From CAVQYV01 sp963718295 [NCBI: uncultured Methylomirabilota bacterium] (GTDB taxonomy: Bacteria > Methylomirabilota > Methylomirabilia > CAVQYV01): DNA of 64,000 nt. A program made the translations under genes and the position numbers. Where the stretch lies: NCBI GenBank assembly GCA_963718295.1, contig CAVQYV010000003.1:372001-436000 (forward strand). Reading direction: 5' to 3'. Under the pieces are notes generated by a model. The model ran no database searches and had not been told where the DNA came from. It saw nothing but the letters and a program-made list of their open reading frames with translations. This document shows positions 28,110 through 37,620 of the stretch, piece after piece (the stretch's first letter is position 1; every line of letters begins with the position of its first letter).

Positions 28110-29792
28110 ATGTCCAAGAGACTCGTCCCGCGAATCGTTTCAGCTCTCCTACTGATATTGGCTGTTGCTGCCTCTCATGCGCCCGGGTCTGCTTCGGAAT
28201 CCAAGGGGTCTTCATTGCCTTCCCTGCAGACGAAGACCCAAGCCATCAGCATCTTCAAGAATGGCCTCGGCTTCGTCATCAGGCTGGGAGAAGCGCCACT
28301 CAGAGAGGGCTGGGTGGTATCGGACCATGTTCCCCATCCCGCCCTGGGCTCTTTGTGGATAGGTTCCTGGGATCAGGATTCAACCATAGAGGAAATCATC
28401 GCCCTGACCGAGGAGGTGGAGCGGGAAACCGAGGCCCTATCCATGGAAGAGGTGCTGAAGGCCAACATCGGGAAAGGGGTGAAAATTGCTCATGGGGACA
28501 AGATCATCGAGGGTATCATCAAGGCGGTGCCCGAGGGCAGGCAAAATCCAACGGATGAGCGGCGCCTGGATACCATACCCACTTACACGCCTCATCCACA
28601 GCCCAAGGCCGGCGAGATCGTAATCGTCGGGACCCAAGGGGGTGATGTTATTTTGAGTAAGGCCCACATCACGAGGGTCGAATTCGTCGAACCCTCCTCG
28701 GCCCGTCTTTCCACTTGGGAAAAGGTGAGGAAAATCAAGTTTAAGGTCTCTACCCGAGGGGAACGGGCCAAGCTTTCGATGTCGTACCTCCAGAAAGGAA
28801 TCAGCTGGGTGCCCAGCTATCTCGTGAATATCGAGAATCCCAAGAAGGCGAGGATCACCATGAAGGCCACGGTGATCAACGACATGGAGGATTTGACGAA
28901 TGTAGATGCCTTCTTTGTGGTCGGATATCCCAATTTTCTGTACGCCGACATCCTATCGCCCATGGCGCTGGAGGAGTCCATCAAGCAGTTCATCGGCGCA
29001 TTGGAGGCCGGTGGCAGATCACCGGATGCCAGTAGGTTGGCCAATGTCATGAGGCAGAGCGTCTCATTGGAAAGAGACGAGGAGATTCCGGGCTTGGACT
29101 ATGGCTACGCATCGATCAAAGGGTTGCCCGGCGCACATGAAGAGGACCTCTTTTTATACAGCAAAAAGGGCCTCGATCTGAAGAAGGGGGAGAGGGCCGA
29201 ATATCTCATCTTTTCCGATGAGGTCGCCTACAAGCATATCTACGAGTGGAACATCCCGGACACCCTCAAGGTGGATGCCAGGGGATATGCCCGCTCGGAG
29301 TCCGAAAAGAAGGAGATCGAACAAATCTGGCATTCCGTCAAATTATCCAATACCACGGCGTATCCGTGGACAACGGCTCCCGCCTTTACCGTTAGCGGCT
29401 GGAAGCCCCTGGCCCAGGATACGATCGATTATACGCCCAAGGACTCACAGCGGAATCTGAAGTTGACCGTGGCGACGGATGTAACCCATGACCGGCACGA
29501 ATACGAAACGGAGAGGCAGCGGGAGATCAGGCTATACAATCACTCCTATGACCTGGTGACCGTCAGGGGAGAGCTGTACATCAGAAATCACAAGGGCCAG
29601 GACATCAGCATGGAGATAAAAAAGAGGCTGACGGGCGAGGTCTTGGAAACCAGCCACAACGGGAAGGTGGAAAAGAGGGCAGAGGGGTTGGCCGGGGTCA
29701 ACCAGAACTCCGTGATTTCCTGGGAAATCCCAATCCGTGCCGGTGCCGAACTGAAGGTGACCTACAGGTACAAGGTGTATATCGCCCGCTGA
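28110..29792 (+). CDS. Secreted DUF4139-like protein
   Basis: ATG 28110 has GGAGGGAG 5-8 bases upstream and gives a 560-residue product with a signal peptide (cleavage near GSAS, residue about 30). The body contains a stretch resembling DUF4139 (LSMSYLQKGISWVPSYLVNI) and a C-terminal beta-rich domain (NSVISWEIPIRAGAELKVTY), as in predicted envelope or mucoidy-related proteins. No enzyme motif is visible. It appears to be a single-gene unit. Confidence 0.75.
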   Translation: MSKRLVPRIVSALLLILAVAASHAPGSASESKGSSLPSLQTKTQAISIFKNGLGFVIRLGEAPLREGWVVSDHVPHPALGSLWIGSWDQDSTIEEIIALTEEVERETEALSMEEVLKANIGKGVKIAHGDKIIEGIIKAVPEGRQNPTDERRLDTIPTYTPHPQPKAGEIVIVGTQGGDVILSKAHITRVEFVEPSSARLSTWEKVRKIKFKVSTRGERAKLSMSYLQKGISWVPSYLVNIENPKKARITMKATVINDMEDLTNVDAFFVVGYPNFLYADILSPMALEESIKQFIGALEAGGRSPDASRLANVMRQSVSLERDEEIPGLDYGYASIKGLPGAHEEDLFLYSKKGLDLKKGERAEYLIFSDEVAYKHIYEWNIPDTLKVDARGYARSESEKKEIEQIWHSVKLSNTTAYPWTTAPAFTVSGWKPLAQDTIDYTPKDSQRNLKLTVATDVTHDRHEYETERQREIRLYNHSYDLVTVRGELYIRNHKGQDISMEIKKRLTGEVLETSHNGKVEKRAEGLAGVNQNSVISWEIPIRAGAELKVTYRYKVYIAR

Positions 29793-29895
29793 ACATCAGA
29801 CGGTATGATTACCGCTCCTTTCCTTCGGGAAGTCCTGGGTACACTGGGGACAACAAAGGGTACGCCGATGCAGAACGTCCACTACCCCTTTTCCA

Positions 29896-29970
29896 GGTGT
29901 CTTCCTCTGATTCGTATGGATCCTCTTGTCGGGTCTTCCTCGAGGCCTCGAGAAAAATGGGATGTGTCCC
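29896..29970. repeat. Dispersed palindromic repeat, copy 4
   Basis: The right arm AAAAATGGGATGTGTCCC (29953-29970) is intact and the core (TATGGATCCTCTTGTCGGG) is conserved. The left arm is diverged. Confidence 0.65.
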
Positions 29971-30085
29971 TGATTTTCATCTGATTTTCACTGATTTTCA
30001 CTGATCTTCACTGGCCGCATCGACGCTTACGATCGGATATTGTTCGGGGCCCCGAGTATCCTTTTTGAATGTATCCTTTTTGAAT
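29970..30085. repeat. Short tandem repeats upstream of aspS
   Basis: CTGATTTTCA occurs at 29970, 29981 and 29991, with a fourth copy (one base changed) at 30001. A separate perfect duplication of GTATCCTTTTTGAAT lies at 30056-30070 and 30071-30085. Confidence 0.8.
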
Positions 30086-30113
30086 TGACGAAATTCTTGT
30101 AGCCTGGTAGGCT
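30085..30113 (+). promoter_or_regulatory. Possible promoter for the aspS-gatC operon
   Basis: TTGACG and TAGGCT are spaced by 17 bases. The -10 is weak. It would give a leader of about 190 bases. Confidence 0.35.
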
Positions 30114-30207
30114 CAGTTTCGCTTTGGGAAAACCTCCCGTTGAAAGATTTGAGCAACTTGACCCTGACTCTTATCTCTCCACAGGGGGTTTCTTTTTTGA
30201 GAAGGTT

Positions 30208-30242
30208 AATCCCCTCCCCTTTCCTAACCGGGGGGGGAGGAT
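30208..30242 (+). promoter_or_regulatory. GC-rich hairpin in the aspS leader
   Basis: AATCCCCTCCCC and GGGGGGGGAGGATT form an imperfect inverted repeat about 70 bases before the aspS start. It could be an attenuator or simply one of the GC-rich repeats; no T-box features were seen. Confidence 0.35.
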
Positions 30243-30312
30243 TGATTCCCAGGAATTCGATATATGGGCTTCCTGCAGAGATTCCTTGATAGACAAAGAG
30301 GATCCAAGAGCC

Positions 30313-32430
30313 ATGATCTACAAAGGGCGATCCAATTGCGGAGATCTGAGCCTGACTGATGTGGGCCGCGAGGTCCAGATGGCCGGGTGGGTGGATGCCT
30401 TGAGAGACCACAAAGAGGTCCTCTTCATCCACCTGCGGGACCGAAGCGGGATTGTCCAGGTAGTTTTCAGCCCGGAGGTCACGCCCTCGGCGACCTGCCA
30501 ACTCGCCGCTTCCCTCCGGGGCGAATTCTGCGTATCCGTCCGCGGTCGGGTGGTGGAGCGGTCCAAAGGGACCGAGAATCCCTCCCTCGAGACCGGACGG
30601 ATCGAAGTCCTGGCCACGGATCTTGCCATCCTGAGCAGATCCGAGCCCCTGCCCTTTCCTATCTCCGAAAAAGCCATGTTAGCTGGGTCGGGAGGCAAAG
30701 GGGCAGACCCGGTGGCTGAAGATGTGAGATTGCAGTATCGCTATCTGGACCTGCGACGCCCTTCCATGCAGGAGCACCTGATCCAGAGACACCGCATCAG
30801 CCAGTGCGTGCGCGATTTCCTGGACGAGCGGAGTTTCATCGAGGTTGAGACCCCGATGCTGACGAAGAGTACGCCGGAAGGGGCTCGGGACTATCTGGTT
30901 CCCAGCCGCATCCACCCGGGGCGGTTCTACGCCCTTCCCCAGTCGCCGCAGCTTTTCAAGCAGCTTCTCATGGTGAGCGGATTGGAACGTTACTTTCAGA
31001 TCGTCCGCTGCTTTCGGGATGAGGATCTCCGCCCCAACCGGCAGCCCGAGTTCACCCAGCTTGACCTGGAGGCCTCCTTCATCGATGAGGAATTCATCTT
31101 CGAGCTGCTGGAGGAGCTCACGGTGCGGATGTTTGCCGTAGGGGGCATCACCCTCCCCCGGCCTTTCCCGCGCATGAGATACCAGGAGGCCATGGATACC
31201 ATGGGCTCGGACCGACCAGATACCCGCTTTGGCTTGAGGTTCGTCGAGGCGACAGATATCTTCCAAAACACCGCGTACGGGATCTTCAAACAGATCCTGG
31301 AGCGCGGTGGATCCATCAAGGGGATCAACGTCAAGGGCCAATCAGAAGGGTTGAGCAAGAATATCCTCCAGAACGAATATGCCAAGGAGATCGTACCCAG
31401 CTTTGGGGCAAAAGGCATGACCTGGATGCGGGTGATCGAAGGCCAGTTGGAATCCAACATCGTGCATTTCTTTAGCCAGGGGGAGCAAGCGGCGGTGCGG
31501 GAACGCTTCGGAGCCGAAGACGGGGATGTGATCCTCATGATCGCCGATGCCTCCTGCGAGGTGGTGACCTCCGCCCTGGGGCAACTTCGCCTCCACATCG
31601 CGAATCGGCTGGACCTGATTCCGAAAGGGATCTACTCCCCCCTGTGGGTTACCGATTTTCCCCTTTTCGAAGCCACCGAGGAGGGAATCACCTCCAGCCA
31701 CCATCCCTTCACCTCGCCTGATCGGACCGATTTCGACCCCCGCGACCGCTCGGCACTCCTGAAGCTCCGTTCGAGAGCCTATGATCTGGTGGTTAACGGC
31801 GAGGAATTGGGAGGGGGAAGCATTCGCATCAATGATCGCGAACTGCAGCATAAGATCTTCCAGGCCCTGGGCCTTTCGGACCAGGAGGCGGAGGAGAAAT
31901 TCGGATTCTTCCTGCGCGCCCTGGACTATGGAGCCCCGCCCCATGGTGGGCTGGCCCTGGGAATGGACCGTGTCGTCTCCATGATCCTGAACACCCCATC
32001 CATCCGGGAGGTCATCGCCTTCCCCAAGAATCGCAGCGCCTACTGCCCCCTGACCCAGGCACCGTCTCCGGTCACCCGGGAGCAGCTTGCGGAGCTTGGC
32101 CTGCTCGATCTGGGTGGAGAAAGGCCGCTTCCCGGCGTCCAGGAGCAGCGTGACCTGATTGACAACCTCTCCTGGGTCTCTCGAATCGGCGTCGATGATC
32201 GGGAACGGCCGGCAATTGCGGCTGCTCTGGGGGAGGCAAGGCGATTGGCTGAACTGGTGAAGGAGCGGGCCGGGGAGGAGGAACCGCTCTATTCTGTGGT
32301 CCCGGTAGCCAACCGCACCCGGAAGGGGGATACAGCGCAGAGGTCGCGGCTGTCCGAGAAGGGCGAGCTGCTCAAGAACGCCCCGGCAGTGAAGGGTAGT
32401 TATTTCAAGGTGGCCAGCATTCTGGAGTAA
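30313..32430 (+). CDS. aspS: Aspartyl-tRNA synthetase fused to a GatC-like domain
   Basis: The first about 600 residues form a bacterial AspRS: OB-fold anticodon domain, class II motif 2 (FRDEDLRPNRQPEFTQLD), GAD insertion and motif 3 (GLALGMDRVVSM). The loop RDHK carries the histidine typical of nondiscriminating AspRS. Residues about 612-705 are extra and read like GatC: helices LIDNLSWVSRIGV and EARRLAELVKE, then LSEKGELLKNAPAVKGSYF matching the GatC end (..EALANAPDRE.GYFKV..). The start at ATG 30313 matches the AspRS N-terminus; an in-frame region from 30124 is non-homologous. gatA- and gatB-like genes follow, so the operon looks like a built-in Asp-tRNA(Asn) transamidation complex. Confidence 0.88.
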   Translation: MIYKGRSNCGDLSLTDVGREVQMAGWVDALRDHKEVLFIHLRDRSGIVQVVFSPEVTPSATCQLAASLRGEFCVSVRGRVVERSKGTENPSLETGRIEVLATDLAILSRSEPLPFPISEKAMLAGSGGKGADPVAEDVRLQYRYLDLRRPSMQEHLIQRHRISQCVRDFLDERSFIEVETPMLTKSTPEGARDYLVPSRIHPGRFYALPQSPQLFKQLLMVSGLERYFQIVRCFRDEDLRPNRQPEFTQLDLEASFIDEEFIFELLEELTVRMFAVGGITLPRPFPRMRYQEAMDTMGSDRPDTRFGLRFVEATDIFQNTAYGIFKQILERGGSIKGINVKGQSEGLSKNILQNEYAKEIVPSFGAKGMTWMRVIEGQLESNIVHFFSQGEQAAVRERFGAEDGDVILMIADASCEVVTSALGQLRLHIANRLDLIPKGIYSPLWVTDFPLFEATEEGITSSHHPFTSPDRTDFDPRDRSALLKLRSRAYDLVVNGEELGGGSIRINDRELQHKIFQALGLSDQEAEEKFGFFLRALDYGAPPHGGLALGMDRVVSMILNTPSIREVIAFPKNRSAYCPLTQAPSPVTREQLAELGLLDLGGERPLPGVQEQRDLIDNLSWVSRIGVDDRERPAIAAALGEARRLAELVKERAGEEEPLYSVVPVANRTRKGDTAQRSRLSEKGELLKNAPAVKGSYFKVASILE

Positions 32431-32436
32431 AGGAAA

Positions 32437-33651
32437 ATGGAATCAGATTTCTTTACTTTCATCGATTCATCAGCCCCTCCGACTGCAAGGGGTGGGCCGC
32501 TCATGGGAAAAAGGATCGCTATCCAGCCTAACCTCTCTGTCCGCGGATGGCCTACTGAAGCTGGATCAGTGGCGTTGGAGGGATATGTCGCCCTGGAAGA
32601 TGCAACGGTGGTGGAGCGGCTCAGGGAGGGAGGGGCAAGCATTGTGGGCAGCATCCGAATGAGCGAGCTGGGTCTGGGTCTGGTTGGGGACACGGGGGCC
32701 CAAGTCCTGGCCCAAGGCCTGGCTGACCTGGTGCTGGTGACCGATTCGATGGGGGAGGCCCGAGTGGCGGCCTCATCCATCGGGGCCTTTGGATTCAAAC
32801 CCAGCCACGGCATCGTCTCCCGCTTCGGACTGAACGGGCTCATTCCCTCCATGGAGGCCATAGGAATCCTGGCGAGATCCCCGGAGGAGATCGCCGCCGC
32901 CATGGGGGTTATCGCCGGCCTTGACCCTCGAGATTTCTCCATGCCCGAAGATCAGATGAAGGATTTCTCAATCTCCCCGGAGATCCCCAAACCGACAGGC
33001 CCAGTTGGCGTAATTCGGGAGTGCGTCAAAGCCTTGAATGCACACGAGACCAGGGCCTTCCAGGAGGCCCTTTCCCAGGTGCAGGCCCTGGGCCTGAAGA
33101 CCGAGGAGGTGAGCCTTGCCGACTTCGATCTTTTCCGTGCCGCCCACCAAGTGATCGGAGCCACGGAGGCCTCTTCCAGCGGAGGCAAGTATGATGGGGT
33201 CCGCTATGGCCATCGGGCCTCCTCGGCCAAGAACTGGAACGAGATGTATCTGCAATCTCGGGCAGAATCCTTCGGTCTTTTGGTCAAGGCCTACCTGTTT
33301 CAGGGCGCCTATTTCCAGTTTGAGGACTATGCCTCCTTCGAGAAGGCCTGCCGCATCCGTGCCCGGCTGGTCAAGGAAGCCGAGGCCCTGCACCGCGATT
33401 TGAACCTGATCGCCTATCCCGCGAGGCGACGGGGCCTGAACGGAGGTCAGTCTAAAACGCTTGGCGAGATCTACGATGCCTTTTCCCTTACCCTGATCTG
33501 TAACCTGACCGGCCAGCCTTCGGTGGTGATACCGGGCTTGTGCCTCGATGGGGTGGATGATCTTGGTTTACAGCTCAGCGGGCCCCGCCTGAGCGATAGG
33601 CGGCTTTTGTCCGTGGCGGCCTGGATAAGCCATCGGGCAAGAGGAGCATGA
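32437..33651 (+). CDS. gatA: GatA-like protein lacking the amidase catalytic triad
   Basis: The 404-residue protein follows the GatA fold in order: IAIQPNLSVRGWPTEAGS, DATVVERLREGGASIVG, GFKPSHGIVSRFGL and the GatA-specific C-terminus YDGVRYGHRA. GatA is normally about 485 residues. The active-site segments are changed: the Lys of the AVKD motif is Gln (AIQPN), the GGSSGGS loop with cis-Ser is gone, and the nucleophile loop SDTGGS reads TDSMGE. All three catalytic residues are therefore missing, and glutaminase activity is not expected. The start lies 6 bases after the aspS stop. It may have become a structural subunit or use another ammonia source. Confidence 0.85.
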   Translation: MESDFFTFIDSSAPPTARGGPLMGKRIAIQPNLSVRGWPTEAGSVALEGYVALEDATVVERLREGGASIVGSIRMSELGLGLVGDTGAQVLAQGLADLVLVTDSMGEARVAASSIGAFGFKPSHGIVSRFGLNGLIPSMEAIGILARSPEEIAAAMGVIAGLDPRDFSMPEDQMKDFSISPEIPKPTGPVGVIRECVKALNAHETRAFQEALSQVQALGLKTEEVSLADFDLFRAAHQVIGATEASSSGGKYDGVRYGHRASSAKNWNEMYLQSRAESFGLLVKAYLFQGAYFQFEDYASFEKACRIRARLVKEAEALHRDLNLIAYPARRRGLNGGQSKTLGEIYDAFSLTLICNLTGQPSVVIPGLCLDGVDDLGLQLSGPRLSDRRLLSVAAWISHRARGA

Positions 33652-35093
33652 GGAGCCAAATGAACCGAGAGTATGAGGCCATCATCGGTCTGGAGATCCA
33701 TGTTCAACTGAACTCCGCCACCAAAATGTTCTGCGATTGCCCCAACCGGGCGGGAGACGAGCCGAATCGGAATACCTGTCCCGTCTGTCTTTGGTTCCCC
33801 GGGTCTCTGCCCAGGTTCAGCCAGGAGGTGCTGGAAAAAGCGGTGCTGGTTTGTTTAGGGATGAACTGTGAGGTGCAGGGGCAATCCGCCTTCGACCAGA
33901 AAGTGTATTACTACCCGGACCTGCCCAAGGGGTTTCAGCTTTCCCAGGCCCACCAGCCGCTGGCAAGGAATGGCTGGGTGGATATCGTGGGGGAAGATGG
34001 GCGGCCGAAAAGGTTGCGCCTCCGCGAGATCCACATGGAAGAGGATGTAGCCAAGCTGGTTCACGAGATCGAAGGCCGGACCCCCATCAGCCTGGTCGAT
34101 TTCAATCGGGCAGGGACTCCGTTGGTGGAGATCGTAACCGAGCCGGACATGCGAAGCCCCCACGACGCCATGGAGTTCATCCGTTGCCTCCGGGCCCAAA
34201 TCCGTTATGGAGGAAGCTCGGAATGCAGCCTGGAGCAAGGATCCATGCGAGTGGATGCCAACGTTTCCCTCCGCCCCTGGGGTAGCGATCACCTGAACAC
34301 CAAGGTGGAAGTCAAGAACATGAATTCGATCCGCAACCTGGGCGATGCGATCGCCTATGAGATCGACCGGCAGACGGCCACCCTCAAATCGGGAGAGCCA
34401 ATCGTGCTCCACACCCGGTTGTGGGACCCGGAGAGGCGATTGACGGCACCGATGCGTGCCAAGTTCGAAGGTCCCTGTGTGCCCGATCCCTCCGTGCCCC
34501 AGATTGTAATCTCCGAGGAGTGGCTCCAGGTGCTGAGACCTCGCCTGCCGGAAATGCCGAGTCAGAAGGCCGAGCGCTTCGTGGGGCAATATGGGCTGAC
34601 TCATGAGGAGGCAGCCCTCATGAGCGCGGAGCGGGATCTGTCCGAGTACTTCGAAGCGGTGGCCCGCCAGAAGGTTTCACCCCGCCTGGGGGCGCATTGG
34701 ATCGCTACCCAGATGCTTCCCGCCTTGAGGGAGAGGAACCAGTCCTTCGCCGATACGCCGGTGACGCCCGAGCGCCTCGCCAGCCTGCTGGCCATGCTGG
34801 AGGAGGAAAAAGTGAATGCGAATTCGGCGAAGGAGGTCCTGGCAAAGCTTTTCGACGGCGATCAGACGCCGGAGACGATCATGGAGCAGGGCGACCTCCA
34901 GCAGGTGTCCGATGCCTCCGAGATCGAGGGGATCGTCGATCAGATCCTGGCAGCCCACCCCTCGGCGGTGGAGGATTTCCGAAACGGCCAGGCCAAGGCC
35001 ATCGGCTTTCTGATTGGCCAAGCAATGCAGGCCTCCCAGGGCAAAGCCAATCCCAAACGCATCCGGGAAATCCTGATGGCCAAACTGAACTGA
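33648..35093 (+). CDS. gatB: GatB-like amidotransferase subunit, divergent
   Basis: The 481-residue protein has the GatB cradle: GLEIHVQL with the metal/ATP Glu and His, zinc-site cysteines in CDCPNR..NTCPVC, YYYPDLPKG, and VEVKNMNSIRNLG, followed by the C-terminal YqeY-like helical domain. The usual MR.KE..DYRYFPEPD segment is shortened to MRAKFEGPCVPDPS. GatB activates Asp- or Glu-tRNA and directs ammonia to it. ATG 33648 overlaps the gatA stop (ATGA); ATG 33660 is an alternative closer to the family start. Confidence 0.88.
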   Translation: MRSQMNREYEAIIGLEIHVQLNSATKMFCDCPNRAGDEPNRNTCPVCLWFPGSLPRFSQEVLEKAVLVCLGMNCEVQGQSAFDQKVYYYPDLPKGFQLSQAHQPLARNGWVDIVGEDGRPKRLRLREIHMEEDVAKLVHEIEGRTPISLVDFNRAGTPLVEIVTEPDMRSPHDAMEFIRCLRAQIRYGGSSECSLEQGSMRVDANVSLRPWGSDHLNTKVEVKNMNSIRNLGDAIAYEIDRQTATLKSGEPIVLHTRLWDPERRLTAPMRAKFEGPCVPDPSVPQIVISEEWLQVLRPRLPEMPSQKAERFVGQYGLTHEEAALMSAERDLSEYFEAVARQKVSPRLGAHWIATQMLPALRERNQSFADTPVTPERLASLLAMLEEEKVNANSAKEVLAKLFDGDQTPETIMEQGDLQQVSDASEIEGIVDQILAAHPSAVEDFRNGQAKAIGFLIGQAMQASQGKANPKRIREILMAKLN

Positions 35094-35457
35094 ACGCAAA
35101 TCGCTCAAGATCTCCCTTCCGGACCTGCTAACAGCGACTCCAAGATATCCTGACCTACCCTGCTATACCTGGAGCAACAAAAGGAGATAGACCGGCACGG
35201 GCCCCGCAATCGCCCCCTGCAAGGACAGATAGATCCCCCGCCCCCGCCCCGGGCCGCTCCCGGAATGGATGGGCATCGATGAGAGCTTTGGGAGTGTGAC
35301 CCGAAAGAAACTCCAGCCTTTGTAGAAAGTAGAAAAAGGACTGGCTCTGGCGAGGCAGGCCGAAGGAATCCAGGGCGGGTTGATTCAAGGGTCAAGATTT
35401 GACTGCCAAGCTTCCCTTGACCCCCGGGCTTCCGACGAGCTTCAAAGGAGGCACATC
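35094..35457. other. Intergenic region, nothing recognised
   Basis: This 364-base gap separates gatB from the molybdopterin operon. I saw no coding frame, terminator with a T-tract, or clear promoter. Confidence 0.4.
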
Positions 35458-37620
35458 ATGCCGAAATTCAAATATTCCAACACTGCACGGGAAATGGAAG
35501 TCTACGGGTATGACTCCGTGATCAAGAGTCATTGCCGGATGTGTCATGGTGGCTGCGGCGTCCTGGTTTACCTCAAGGACGGCAAAGTAGTCAAAATTGC
35601 CGGGGACCCGGATTGCCCCATCAATCATGGCACCTTGTGCAGCAAAGGCATCGCCTCCGCCCAGGTCGCTTACCATCCCGATCGGTTGACCTACCCGGTT
35701 CTCCGCAACGGACCCAGGGGTAGCGGTCGCTGGGAGCGCATCAGCTGGGACGAGGCCCTGGATACCATCGCCCAGCGGATTTTGGATTACAAATCCCGCT
35801 TCGGTGCCGAATCCATCGTCATGGGATACGGGACCGGCAGGGAAAACGAAGCCGTCATCTACCGATTCGCCAACCTGCTGGGAACCCCCAACGTGCTGAC
35901 GGCAGGGCACTTCTGCTACGGCCCCCGCATCGCCACCGGCGTCATCACCTGTGGCTCCAATCCCATCGTGGATTATGAGAACCATCCTCGATGCATCCTG
36001 CTCTGGGGGAATAATCCGGTCATCAGCAACCCGGACGAATACAAGGGAGAGGCCTTTTCGGTGAGCCTGGACCGGGGGACCAAGCTGATCGTGGTCGACC
36101 CCCGCTTGACCCGGGCGGCGGCCCGGGCGGACATCTGGCTTCAGCTGAGGCCGGGAACGGATACCGCCCTGGCCCTGGGAATGCTGCATGTGATCGTGAA
36201 GGAGGGGCTCTACGACAGGGAGTTCGTGGACCGGTACGTTCATGGCTGGGAGCCCTTTGTCCGGCGGATCCAGGAATACCCGCCTGAAAAGGTAGCCAAG
36301 ATCACCTGGGTTCCAGAGAACAAAATCATCGAGGCGGCCCGCCTCTATGCGACCACCAAACCAGCGGGCATTCAGTGGGGAGTTGCCATCGAGCAACAGA
36401 TCAATTGTGCCGACAACGATCGGATTCTCATGGCCATGATGGGGATCACCGGCAACCTGGATGTGCCCGGCGGCCAGGTCTTGTTTCGCCCCCCGAAAAT
36501 CCGCAATGTGAGCACTTTTGGTGCCCATAAGATGCTTCCGGAGAAACAGGCGAGTAAAAGGCTCGGCGGCGGCCGGTTTCGATTGGCGGGAAACTTCGGC
36601 ATCATCAACCCCAAGTGCGTATGGGATGCGATCATCGAGGAGAAGCCCTACCCGGTGAAGATGCTTTTTCTCATCAGCACCAACCCGCTCCTGACCCGCG
36701 CCAACGCAAAAGAGGTACGCCGGGCTTTGGAGGAGGTGGAGTTCATGGTGGTCTCCGATTTTTTTCTCACACCCACCGCGGAACTGGCCGATATCGTTCT
36801 CCCCTCGGCCACGTGGCTGGAGATGGACTATATCGGAGATTATTGGAAACGGCACGGATATATCCTTCCTCGCCGAAAGGCGATTCAAGTCGGAGAGTGC
36901 CGATCAGACCATGAGATGCTCAATGATCTCGCTCACCGGGTGGGTCAGGGAGACTATTGGTGGGACACCTTCGAGGGAGGCCTGGATTATATCCTGGAAC
37001 CCATGGGTTTGACCTGGCAAGATTTCAAAAGAATGGATCATGTCCGGGGGGAGGTTCGGTATGAAAAATACAAGGAGAAAGGATTCTCCACCCCAACGGG
37101 AAAGCTCGAAATCTACTCGACCCTCCTCGAAGAATGGGGTTATGATCCACTGCCTCAGTTTCGCGAACCTCCGGAAAGCCCCTATAGCACCCCTGATCTC
37201 TACCAGGATTATCCCTATATCCTGATCACGGGAAGACGGCTGCCGGGCTTTTTCCATACCGAGAACCTGCAAGTCCCTTGGCTGCGAGAACTGCATAGTG
37301 AGCCCACAGTGGAGATTCATCCGGAAACCGCCAAGAAAGAAGGCATCGAGGAAGGGGATTGGGTCATCATCAAATCGCCGAGAGGAAAGGCCAGGCAGCG
37401 GGCGAAATGTTTCGCAGGCATGGACCCGCGGGTGATTTCAGCGGAGCATGGGTGGTGGTTCCCGGAAAAGGGAGATCCCGGGCATGGATGGGATGAGTCC
37501 AATATCAACATGCTTACCGACAATTCCTTTGACAACTGTGATCCCGCCATGGGCGCCACCCACATCAGAACCCTCCTGTGCAAGATTTGTCGGGAGCAAG
37601 AGGCAGGAAGCAGTCCATGA
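35458..37620 (+). CDS. Molybdopterin oxidoreductase, catalytic subunit (DMSO-reductase superfamily)
   Basis: The 720-residue protein binds a [4Fe-4S] cluster through Cys26, Cys29, Cys33 and Cys61. Cys153 in HFCYGPR is the probable Mo or W ligand. Further blocks (WGNNPVISNPDEYKG, LQLRPGTDTALALGM) and the C-terminal MGD-binding domain are typical. The closest general pattern is the acetylene-hydratase/polysulfide-reductase-like branch. There is no Tat signal, so it should be cytoplasmic. AAAGGAGG precedes ATG 35458. A ferredoxin subunit overlaps its stop and mobA follows, making a three-gene unit. The substrate is unknown. Confidence 0.9.
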   Translation: MPKFKYSNTAREMEVYGYDSVIKSHCRMCHGGCGVLVYLKDGKVVKIAGDPDCPINHGTLCSKGIASAQVAYHPDRLTYPVLRNGPRGSGRWERISWDEALDTIAQRILDYKSRFGAESIVMGYGTGRENEAVIYRFANLLGTPNVLTAGHFCYGPRIATGVITCGSNPIVDYENHPRCILLWGNNPVISNPDEYKGEAFSVSLDRGTKLIVVDPRLTRAAARADIWLQLRPGTDTALALGMLHVIVKEGLYDREFVDRYVHGWEPFVRRIQEYPPEKVAKITWVPENKIIEAARLYATTKPAGIQWGVAIEQQINCADNDRILMAMMGITGNLDVPGGQVLFRPPKIRNVSTFGAHKMLPEKQASKRLGGGRFRLAGNFGIINPKCVWDAIIEEKPYPVKMLFLISTNPLLTRANAKEVRRALEEVEFMVVSDFFLTPTAELADIVLPSATWLEMDYIGDYWKRHGYILPRRKAIQVGECRSDHEMLNDLAHRVGQGDYWWDTFEGGLDYILEPMGLTWQDFKRMDHVRGEVRYEKYKEKGFSTPTGKLEIYSTLLEEWGYDPLPQFREPPESPYSTPDLYQDYPYILITGRRLPGFFHTENLQVPWLRELHSEPTVEIHPETAKKEGIEEGDWVIIKSPRGKARQRAKCFAGMDPRVISAEHGWWFPEKGDPGHGWDESNINMLTDNSFDNCDPAMGATHIRTLLCKICREQEAGSSP

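Larger units (their letters stand above)
29793..30312. other. Intergenic region upstream of aspS, repeat-rich
   Basis: This 520-base gap holds repeat copy 4 (29896-29970), four 10-bp units of CTGATTTTCA, a 15-bp tandem duplication, a possible promoter and a GC-rich hairpin. No coding region was recognised. Confidence 0.6.

Noticed and set aside
30208-30242. T-box riboswitch before aspS
   Set aside because: Only a short GC-rich inverted repeat is present; no T-box bulge or specifier structure could be read.
35392-36888. 498-codon minus-strand frame opposite molybdopterin gene 1
   Set aside because: It is a shadow of the strongly conserved plus-strand protein.
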